DNA of 64,000 bases. Origin: JBGPTK01 sp963797765. Lineage in GTDB: Bacteria > Acidobacteriota > Terriglobia > Acidiferrales > UBA7541. The stretch spans positions 2,046,001-2,110,000 of the forward strand of contig CAWCQU010000003.1 in the NCBI GenBank assembly GCA_963797765.1, written 5' to 3'. Every line of letters starts with the position of its first letter. The stretch's first letter is position 1. The notes under the pieces were generated by a model. It was given only the letters and a program-made list of their open reading frames with translations, ran no database searches and was not told the origin of the DNA. Of the stretch, positions 57,777 through 64,000 are shown one piece after another. Made by a program: the position numbers and the translations under genes.

Positions 57777-58634
57777 ATGCTGAAAGAGCGTTCCCTGTTA
57801 AACGCGCTCGGCTATGCCGTAAATGTCGCCCTGATTGCATCCATTCTTCTCATCCTTTTTGGCTCTATCTGGGAGTACTCGAGCCGGCGATACCTGAAGG
57901 GGTTTGCGGATGCGGTGGTCCCCTATTCAGGTTCGCCCGAACAGAAAGTGCAGGCCATTCTCGATTGGATGGGGCGCGGCCCCGCGCGGCACGGGACCCC
58001 AACCTCTGCGGAACTGACGAGCCGTGATCCCGAGGACACCTTGAACTATGGGATCCTGCTCCGAGTTTGCGGTTCGGCCACGAACGCCTTCGTGAATCTG
58101 GCTGACGGTAGCTTCTTGGAATCACGGCGCTTACTTCTGATCGATCCCAGCGGAAATACCAACCACGTTGTGGCGGAAGTGCTTCTGGAAGGGCGCTGGG
58201 TGGTGGTCGATCCTTCCTTTCATACGATCCTGAAGGACAAGTCCGGCCGCCTTCTCACACGCAAGAATCTTGCTGATCCAGGAGTCTTCCAGGAAGCCAC
58301 ACAAAATATTCCGAATTACGATTCCAGCTATGTCTACGCACGAACCACCCATCTTCGTCTACGAAGAATTCCCCTAATCGGCGGATTGCTGCAGCGGGCG
58401 CTGGATTTCGCTTTCCCTCAGTGGGAAGAAACCTTCGATTGGACGCTTCTGGCCGAGCGAGAATCGTTTGCAGTATTGGTTGCGGGAATCACCCTGCTTC
58501 TGCTGAGCCTGCTCTCAGGGCAGCTGTTAGATCTGTATGAATCCAAACGGTTCGGTACCGTGTCACCCAGGCTCTGGGAACATTTGAAGCGAGCTAGCGC
58601 GATTCTGCTGGATTATCCCGAGACCCGAAAGTGA
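57777..58634 (+). CDS. membrane-bound transglutaminase-like protein
   Basis: The 285-residue protein has an N-terminal membrane segment (VNVALIASILLILFGSIWEY), a transglutaminase-like domain with Cys in LLRVCGSATNAFVNLADG, His in NTNHVVAEVLLEGRW and Asp in VVVDPSFH (Cys-His-Asp triad order), and a C-terminal segment (VLVAGITLLLLSLLSGQLLDLY). The first-domain motif QAILDWM is also typical. These proteins cleave or cross-link peptides in the periplasm. It is on its own; the next gene (DUF4118) starts 280 bases further. Confidence 0.75.
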   Translation: MLKERSLLNALGYAVNVALIASILLILFGSIWEYSSRRYLKGFADAVVPYSGSPEQKVQAILDWMGRGPARHGTPTSAELTSRDPEDTLNYGILLRVCGSATNAFVNLADGSFLESRRLLLIDPSGNTNHVVAEVLLEGRWVVVDPSFHTILKDKSGRLLTRKNLADPGVFQEATQNIPNYDSSYVYARTTHLRLRRIPLIGGLLQRALDFAFPQWEETFDWTLLAERESFAVLVAGITLLLLSLLSGQLLDLYESKRFGTVSPRLWEHLKRASAILLDYPETRK

Positions 58635-58914
58635 CCGGGGAGTTTTCGGGGAAACACGGAAAGGTAGCAACAGTTCCTTGGAAAAGCTCAATGTATTGCT
58701 TGCGCCAGCGGTCCGTGGCGGCTCGCCAGATTCTCGCAAGCGAGTCGGGGTTGCGTCGCAGCGTGATTCCTGCTGGGATTTTTCGAGGAAGCGCTCGACA
58801 TGGCCATGCGGTCTCTGGCGGGCTGCGGCTAGTTACCAGGGAATCAATTCAACCAGCCGGTTGTAACCCATTTCCTGCGGCACCCGTCTTAATTGATTAG
58901 GAAGGCCTATTTTT

Positions 58915-59385
58915 TTGTCCCGGGAGCTGATCTTGAGTGGTTTTGCTGCGGGAGTAGCCACTGGCATCCTCGTCGGAGTGGGCGGCACCTTTCTAATCCT
59001 CCTCTTGGTCGGCGCACTCTCCAGCAAGCGTTCCGAAGGCAGTAGCCAACTTTCTCTTTTCAAGCTCGGATGCGTCACAGCAGCGATCCTTGCTATTTTC
59101 AGCGTCTGTCATGCCTTGAAAATAGGCAACGGCGTCCTGATTGTCTTTCTCTTAGTGGCAGTGATTGCAACAGCCAAGCTGGGCGGAGTGGCATACGGCC
59201 TGGTGGCTTCCTCGCTTGCCGCCGTTGGACTCAGCTGGATTTTGCCGCCGGATGGAAGCCTAAGGATTTCGAACACGAGCGATCGCTTGACCCTGGCAGT
59301 GTTCCTCTTGGTCACCATTCTTGTCAGCCGGTTAGTGGGAAGGAGAACGAACCTTCCAAAACAAGCTACATCCTCGGATACTTAA
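58915..59385 (+). CDS. DUF4118-type four-helix membrane protein
   Basis: From a TTG start (GGAAGG upstream), the protein has a first hydrophobic segment (GFAAGVATGILVGVGG) and then the DUF4118 block: GVLIVFLLVAVIATAKLGGV, AYGLVASSLAAVGLSWILPP, DGSLRISNTSDRLTLAVFLL and VTILVSRLVGR. In sensor kinases this module precedes a PAS or kinase domain, but here the protein stops after it. It may be a stand-alone membrane sensor or a truncated kinase remnant. The start could be the TTG a few codons downstream. Confidence 0.65.
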   Translation: MSRELILSGFAAGVATGILVGVGGTFLILLLVGALSSKRSEGSSQLSLFKLGCVTAAILAIFSVCHALKIGNGVLIVFLLVAVIATAKLGGVAYGLVASSLAAVGLSWILPPDGSLRISNTSDRLTLAVFLLVTILVSRLVGRRTNLPKQATSSDT

Positions 59386-59714
59386 CTGAATCGCAGTCTC
59401 TCTTGCTGTGCCAAACAACGAATTTACCGCAAAGTCAAAATCCCCACCCTTTCAAAGCCTGTAGAAATGCGGCACCCGCCGCAGTCAATCCCCTGCTTGA
59501 ACGCTCCGTTCAAAATGATCAGAATCATACCCGCAAGGTTTCAGGACAAAATCAAGGTTGTCCTCTGATTTCCAGCTCATTTTAAAAGGCGAACTCCTCG
59601 CAAAACGGCCCTGAGAACTTGACGCGAAATCCTAAGCGTTGCTCTCACAAAACTCCGCAATCAAGTCAACCGTTCAGAGGGCAGTGTCCTAAATTGTAAT
59701 TAGCCCAGATTTTT

Positions 59715-59780
59715 AGGGGGTCGGAGCTTCAGAGTCCGTGTGGCAACGCCGAATGGGGGTGATCGTGTAGCGCCACCCTT
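59715..59780 (+). repeat. dispersed intergenic repeat, copy 2
   Basis: Matches the minus-strand sequence of 1024-1089 with 62 of 66 positions identical. The first 19 bases are also at 37622-37640. It lies in a gene-free stretch. Confidence 0.75.
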
Positions 59781-60045
59781 CAGGGTGGCATCTTTAGTTT
59801 CAACTACATGGCAGAATGCGCGCTGACATAACGACAACCAGAACCGAGTTGCCACACAAACTCTTCGGCTCCGACATCCATGCCAGCCTAATAGTCGGCC
59901 TTTAGGCCCTGAACCTTTCACACAGGTGGCTAATAGCTGAGCGTCGAATCTCCTAATCTAAGACACCACCATTCAGGGATTCGGCTATCCCTCCTGGTAT
60001 TCATCAATTTCTGAGTGATTTAGCGGAGGTCGCAGCCAGGACAAA

Positions 60046-60083
60046 TGTGATGCGGGTCACGGGAGACTGTGATTGGAGTCATA
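60046..60083 (+). promoter_or_regulatory. tandem CRP/FNR-like sites upstream of the stress cluster
   Basis: TGTGA-tgcggg-TCACG (60046-60061) and TGTGA-ttggag-TCATA (60068-60083) match the TGTGA-N6-TCACA form of CRP-family sites, with 9 and 8 of 10 positions. Their starts are 22 bases apart, about two helical turns. They lie 55-92 bases before the Hsp20 ATG, behind which GAGGAGG forms the ribosome binding site. Confidence 0.55.
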
Positions 60084-60137
60084 TCGGGCACGGGAAGGGG
60101 GCGCGTATTCTGTTGGAGGTAACTGAGGAGGCTGTAC

Positions 60138-60641
60138 ATGCGAGCACTCGAACAGCCTGCAAGCAAATGTGAAGGACGAACTTATCGGATTTTGCAGACG
60201 AACGAGCCCCACATGGCGAAGGGTCTTGCGGATTCTATCGCCTTCCGCACCAATCAAATACAGCGCGCGAACGGGCGCGATCGGGACAGCCAGTTGCATG
60301 ATTTCCTGATCGCCCGATCGGAAATTTATTGCCGGATGTATGGGGGAGTATTCAGCGCCAAAGACCGCTTCGATGTGGTGGCGGACATCGCGTGTTTTGA
60401 GATGGGAGAAGAGATCAGGGTCTACGTGGAGTCGCGTCGAGTGATTTTGAGCGGAACAGCAAGCGCGAACCAGCAAAGCACGGAGCGAGGAGGAAACGAA
60501 GTGGATCTCCGCGGAAACAAAATCTTCCGTTTCCTTGACTTGGAGGAGGAAATCGAGCCGTCGCAAGCGAAGGCGGAGATCGATGGCTGCGTACTGGAGA
60601 TTTGTTTGCCCAAGATGATTTCAGGCCGGAGAGCGGCCTAG
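60138..60641 (+). CDS. Hsp20-like small heat-shock protein with N-terminal helical extension
   Basis: The C-terminal part is an alpha-crystallin-like domain: FDVVADIACFEMGEEIRVYV, ESRRVILSGTAS, then NKIFRFLDLEEEIEPSQAKAE and DGCVLEICLPK, the last matching the Hsp20 D-G-x-L-E-I-x-L-P-K ending. The N-terminal 65 residues, with IARSEIYCRMYGG near the end, resemble the DUF2934 helical part found fused to Hsp20 in Acidobacteria. Such proteins bind unfolded proteins without ATP. The gene heads the stress cluster and carries the CRP/FNR-like sites in front. Confidence 0.75.
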   Translation: MRALEQPASKCEGRTYRILQTNEPHMAKGLADSIAFRTNQIQRANGRDRDSQLHDFLIARSEIYCRMYGGVFSAKDRFDVVADIACFEMGEEIRVYVESRRVILSGTASANQQSTERGGNEVDLRGNKIFRFLDLEEEIEPSQAKAEIDGCVLEICLPKMISGRRAA

Positions 60642-60678
60642 GGGCGTTTGCGGAGCAAGCAGGAAGGATAGGGCGGAG

Positions 60679-61122
60679 ATGAAGGTTCTATTAGCCATCG
60701 ACGAATCGAAATGTTCGGAAGCAGTGATCGAATCCATGTGCACGAAATTCCGGCTGGAGAAACCGGAGATCCGAGTGCTCCACGTGGTGGAATTTGTACG
60801 CAATTCTCCGGAGGCGATGGAGTGGGGATTTTTGGTCGACCTCAGCAAAGTGTTTGATGCGCAGCACAAGCGTGCGGAAAAGTTCGTCAAACGCGTAGCC
60901 GTAGACATGCGCGAAGCTGGGATGGAAGTGAGCACTTGCGTCCGCGAAGGCGATCCGAAACTGCAGATTCTGAATGTGGCGGCGGAATGGAAAGCGGATT
61001 TGATCGTACTGGGATCGCATGGACGGAAGGGCATGGATCGGTTCCTGCTGGGCAGCGTCTCCGAGGGAGTGGCGCGGCACGCGACTTGTTCTGTATTGAT
61101 CGTGCGGTCCTCGAACAAATAA
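60679..61122 (+). CDS. universal stress protein, single UspA domain
   Basis: The 147-residue protein has the UspA fold: MKVLLAIDESKCSEAVIESM at the start, VLHVVEF in strand 2, and the ATP-binding motif GSHGRKGMDRFLLGSVSEGVARHATCSVLIV near the end (given in part: GxxGRxG-GSVS), so it should bind nucleotide. It follows Hsp20 by 37 bases and precedes the OsmC gene; all are on the plus strand, probably one transcript. Role: survival under starvation, oxygen or redox stress, as for the family. Confidence 0.9.
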   Translation: MKVLLAIDESKCSEAVIESMCTKFRLEKPEIRVLHVVEFVRNSPEAMEWGFLVDLSKVFDAQHKRAEKFVKRVAVDMREAGMEVSTCVREGDPKLQILNVAAEWKADLIVLGSHGRKGMDRFLLGSVSEGVARHATCSVLIVRSSNK

Positions 61123-61254
61123 GTGAGCAACGTGTGGCTGGCGAGGCCGCGAATTGATTGTGGAGGAGCGGCAATGGCCGGACTGGTTCGAGCAGAAACT
61201 GGAAGGATCCGAGGGATTAATTATTTCCGTGGCATTTATTAGGAGGGCAAGAAA

Positions 61255-61740
61255 ATGGAATCCGAGTATAAGTATGCGGTTCGAGCTTCATCGACTTTTC
61301 CAAGGAGCGGCTTGATCCGAGCCAGAGGCGTTGGACACGCCATCGCTTTCAGCGCGCCACCCGAGTTCAATGGCAAGGCCGGACTTTGGACTCCGGAACA
61401 TTTCCTGGTCGCCGCGGTGGCGAGTTGTTACGTAAGCACGCTCTCCAGCATTTCGCAGATTTCAAAATTCGAATTCACTTCACTGGACCTGGAAACCGAG
61501 GGAGTCCTGGGGCACGAGAACGGAGTTCTGCGCTTCCAGCGCATTGATTTGCGGCCGCATGTGAAAATCGCAAAAGAGGCGGACCGCGAACGCGCCTTGC
61601 GCTTGCTGCAAAAAGCGGAGAAGAGCTGCTTGATCGCGCGTTCCCTTTCCTGCCCGGTGATCATGGTGCCGGAGATTCACGTGGAGATGCAGTTGGTGGA
61701 GGAAGAGAGCAGCGTTGATCCCGTCACGATTCTGGCTTGA
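61255..61740 (+). CDS. OsmC-family peroxide reductase-like protein
   Basis: The 161-residue protein has the OsmC layout: ahead of the fold GKAGLWTPEHFLVAAVASCY, with the first conserved Cys in ASCYVSTL, then ALRLLQKAEKSCLIARSLSC, where the second active Cys pair sits. Such proteins reduce organic hydroperoxides through two Cys. An AGGAGG site precedes the ATG. It is the third gene of the stress cluster after Hsp20 and UspA. Confidence 0.85.
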   Translation: MESEYKYAVRASSTFPRSGLIRARGVGHAIAFSAPPEFNGKAGLWTPEHFLVAAVASCYVSTLSSISQISKFEFTSLDLETEGVLGHENGVLRFQRIDLRPHVKIAKEADRERALRLLQKAEKSCLIARSLSCPVIMVPEIHVEMQLVEEESSVDPVTILA

Positions 61741-62052
61741 TCAGTGAGCAGGAAAAGCGCTCAGCATCGAGCGAAGGGTCTCGCGATCACGATGAATAGT
61801 GCGCGAACCCCTTCGCCATAGAACAAAGAATTAAGCAGTTCATCGGGGCAGAAATAAGCCATCAGAAAGACGTCTCGCATTCTTCTGCAGGCCACCAACC
61901 CGTTCGTTACACTCGTTTGCTCTGCCCCACTTTTCAAAATGAGATGGCGGAGGGACCAGTCTCCGCCACCTCAGCCACCTTCATCAATCAAATCCCGATC
62001 GCCGTGCCACCGGATTGTTCGATGCGCGATGTTGCGATTTCAACGCACGCCG
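61741..62052. other. intergenic region between convergent genes
   Basis: This gap separates the plus-strand OsmC gene from the minus-strand UspA gene. It holds the hairpin at 61945-61968; no gene was recognised. Confidence 0.45.
61945..61968. terminator. hairpin between convergent genes
   Basis: TGGCGGAG (61945-61952) and CTCCGCCA (61961-61968) form a perfect 8-bp stem with an 8-base loop. On the minus strand a short T-rich stretch follows (CATTTTGAAAAG), so it may end the UspA transcript from 62053-62946. It could serve both directions weakly. Confidence 0.45.
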
Positions 62053-62946
62053 CTAGCCGCGAACGGTCAGCACTGGACATCTTGCATGCGACACTACCTT
62101 GTGCGCCGTTGCGGTTGGCAGATGGGTTGATGCGCCAGGAACGCCGGTGGACTGGCGGACGCCGAGAACCACCAGGTCCGCACCGCGCTCGGCGGCGATC
62201 GTTAGAATTGTTTCGGCGGGCGCGCCTGGCGAAACCATGAACCAGGGATCGCACCACAGGTCCGTTCCGGAAGGCACCAAAGCCTGCAGCCGCCGCATCA
62301 TCGCAGCCTCAACGTCACGCGTCCGCACAAAATCGCACGCCCTCTCTTTCTCGATCACGTGCAACATGGTGAGCCGCGCCTGATATTCCTGCGCCATGGA
62401 TATGGCGTAGGGAAGGGCGGACAGGGAATCATCCGTGAAATCCGTGGCGTAGAGAATTTCCGAAATCTTCCCGTCTGCCGGTGGCTCGGAGGGAGAAAGC
62501 GGACCTACCGTGAGGACCGGGCAGCGGGCTACTCTAAGAATTTCCTCGGCGGCCGAGCCCAAAAGAAGTTTTCCCAATCCGGTGCGCCCGTGAGTCCCGA
62601 TCACGATCATGTCGATCTGATTCGCTTCGATTTCCGACTGGATGGACGGCCAGAGATCTCCTCGAACTACCTGCACGTCATGAGCGACTGCCGGGAAAGG
62701 CACGAATAGATTGTCCATGCGTTCGCGCGACTGCTGATCGACGGCTTCCGCCAATTCCGGCCAGCTGTTCGGTTGCGCCAGTGGATACGGCACCGGGGGC
62801 ATTACGTGCAGAGCGTGGACTGTTCCTCCGAAATGCCGAGCCAACTCAATGGCATAGGGCAGCGCGTCTTCCGAAGGCCGCGAGAAATCCGTCGCAAATA
62901 GAATATTTTTCAATTGAATGCGAGTCTGTGGTTCGAGGGCGATCAT
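62053..62946 (-). CDS. tandem UspA-domain protein 1
   Basis: The 297-residue protein has two UspA domains. The first begins KNILFATDFSRPSEDALPYA and carries the ATP-binding motif GTHGRTGLGKLLLGSAAEEI; the second begins ISEILYATDFTDDSLSALPY but has GVRQSTGVPG in place of the motif, so only the first half is expected to bind ATP. A GGAGG site precedes the ATG. It is followed on the same strand, upstream, by a second tandem UspA gene 88 bases away. Such pairs are common in Acidobacteria and in dormancy regulons. Confidence 0.9.
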   Translation of the reverse strand: MIALEPQTRIQLKNILFATDFSRPSEDALPYAIELARHFGGTVHALHVMPPVPYPLAQPNSWPELAEAVDQQSRERMDNLFVPFPAVAHDVQVVRGDLWPSIQSEIEANQIDMIVIGTHGRTGLGKLLLGSAAEEILRVARCPVLTVGPLSPSEPPADGKISEILYATDFTDDSLSALPYAISMAQEYQARLTMLHVIEKERACDFVRTRDVEAAMMRRLQALVPSGTDLWCDPWFMVSPGAPAETILTIAAERGADLVVLGVRQSTGVPGASTHLPTATAHKVVSHARCPVLTVRG

Positions 62947-63034
62947 GTGGCGCCTCCTTTATTTTTCTTGCATCCCTGCGGCACGAACCCCCCGAGGAGC
63001 CGCGCCCATTGGTGCCAAATTAAAAACTTTCGTC

Positions 63035-63976
63035 TTACGAGCGTATGGTCAACACGGGACAGTGCGAGTCACACACCACCTTGTAAGCCTTGGCGTGCGG
63101 CAAGCGGTCCGCGAGTCCTTTCATTCCCTTCGCGCCCATCACAATCAATCCGGCCCGCGTGGCCTCCGCCATCCCCAGAATCTGTTCCGCTGGATCGCCA
63201 GTTGCCAGCCAATATGCAGGCCAACAATCTCGATTTGACTCGGCGGGCACCAGCTTCTTCATTTGATGGACTGCTCTTTCTTTGGCCTGATCCAAAGCGG
63301 CCTCCGAAGAATCCCTGGGAGGCGTCATCACATGAAGCAAATGCAGCCTCGCTCCCTGTTCCCGCGCCCAGGACAGCGCGTAAGCAGCCTCGCGCTCCAC
63401 TCCCGGTCCGAAGTCGGTGGCAAACAAGATATTGTTAAATTCCGCCTCAAAGAAACGTTCTCCCTCAACCGCGGGACCCACGTTCAACACGGGAACCGTG
63501 GATTGCCGGAAAATCTGTTCCGCAGTAGATCCAAGTACAAATTTGCGTACTCCGCCCATTCCATGAGTTCCGGCGACGATCAAATCAATTTTGAACTTCT
63601 CGATCAACGATTCCATCGTGGGCCAGAAAGGACCTTCCTCAATCGCCAGGGAATAACGCACATCTCGCCATCGCTCCGAATTCATCAAATCCCCAAATTC
63701 CTGGGCGGCATTCTGGCGAAGACTTTGCAGCGAGTGCATGGCCATTTCAGGCGCCATCGTCGTGAATGCATCGGTGGAAACGATGTGAGTGAGAAAGACC
63801 TTCGAATCGTAATGCCGGGCGAGAGAGAGCGCATACTCAAGCGCGCGATCCGAGGCCGAAGAAAAATCGGTGGCAATCATGATTCTCTGCAGTTGCGTCC
63901 CGATTCTTTGTGGAACCGGGGTTTCCATATTCCGTTTTGTTTCGCTTGTTTCTCGGGCTCCGCTGGTTTCGATCAC
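63035..63976 (-). CDS. tandem UspA-domain protein 2
   Basis: The 313-residue protein again has two UspA domains: QRIMIATDFSSASDRALEYA with GTHGMGGVRKFVLGSTAEQI, and NNILFATDFGPGVEREAAYA with GAKGMKGLADRLPHAKAYKV; the second motif lacks the final GS, so ATP binding there is doubtful. A GTG start at 63976, behind GGGGAGGG, fits better than the ATG at 63928, which has no ribosome binding site. It is near the right edge of the window, so further genes of the cluster may follow outside. Confidence 0.88.
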   Translation of the reverse strand: MIETSGARETSETKRNMETPVPQRIGTQLQRIMIATDFSSASDRALEYALSLARHYDSKVFLTHIVSTDAFTTMAPEMAMHSLQSLRQNAAQEFGDLMNSERWRDVRYSLAIEEGPFWPTMESLIEKFKIDLIVAGTHGMGGVRKFVLGSTAEQIFRQSTVPVLNVGPAVEGERFFEAEFNNILFATDFGPGVEREAAYALSWAREQGARLHLLHVMTPPRDSSEAALDQAKERAVHQMKKLVPAESNRDCWPAYWLATGDPAEQILGMAEATRAGLIVMGAKGMKGLADRLPHAKAYKVVCDSHCPVLTIRS

Positions 63977-64000
63977 TTTGCCCTCCCCACGGAAAGCAGA

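Larger units (their letters stand above)
59386..60137. other. long intergenic stretch with a dispersed repeat and CRP/FNR-like sites
   Basis: No gene was recognised in these 750 bases. They hold the dispersed repeat (59715-59780), a related palindromic GGCCTTTAGGCC near 59897, and the paired CRP/FNR-like sites ahead of the stress cluster. Confidence 0.5.

Overview
The window is about 64 kb of bacterial chromosome, moderately GC-rich by eye. The gene content suggests a soil Acidobacteriota member: secreted S53 (kumamolisin-type) peptidase, DUF4410 and toast-rack exported proteins, choice-of-anchor domains with a poly-glycine linker, two-domain UspA proteins, and a PqqD/radical-SAM/HPr-kinase-like peptide cassette. 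This placement is inferred from protein families only. No rRNA, tRNA, CRISPR array or complete insertion sequence was found; one transposase relic (IS1380-like) is present.

Layout. 0-3 kb: a TIR/deoxyribosyltransferase-like protein cut by the window edge, a small membrane protein and a frame-broken coiled-coil membrane protein. 3-10 kb: aconitase and a large S53 peptidase, both broken by many single-base frame changes that look like sequence errors. 10-21 kb: cytosine deaminase, beta-helix protein, toast-rack lipoprotein, aspartoacylase-like hydrolase, a two-gene molybdenum hydroxylase, a DUF4410 protein, a MerR regulator with a textbook promoter, and glutathione peroxidase. 21-28 kb: the MsrPQ methionine sulfoxide repair pair, then a four-gene operon (two pilin-like proteins, a chaperone-like protein, an outer-membrane barrel) that looks like a divergent chaperone-usher system. 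28-41 kb: FUSC transporter, MOSC protein, STAS and HATPase regulators around two membrane proteins, PilT, M61 peptidase, and adenine deaminase with a purine permease.

42.4-48.4 kb is the most unusual region. It is a tightly coupled minus-strand operon encoding a secreted propeller-like protein, a 55-residue putative precursor peptide, an S24/S26 peptidase, an HPr-kinase-like protein, a PqqD-type peptide-binding protein, a radical SAM/SPASM enzyme and a PF14907 nucleotidyltransferase. The logic is that of a ribosomally made, modified peptide (RiPP) pathway related to SynChlorMet and kinase-bearing lasso clusters, but with its own gene set.

49-57 kb: M20 peptidase, GT39 glycosyltransferase overlapping asparagine synthase, HdeD, and an OmpA-type protein with a long coiled coil. 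57-64 kb: a Cys-rich mini-protein, a transglutaminase-like protein, a DUF4118 membrane protein, then a stress cluster (Hsp20, UspA, OsmC, two tandem UspA proteins) preceded by two CRP/FNR-like sites 22 bp apart. A dispersed 66-bp repeat occurs near 1 kb and 59.7 kb, and its first part recurs at 37.6 kb.
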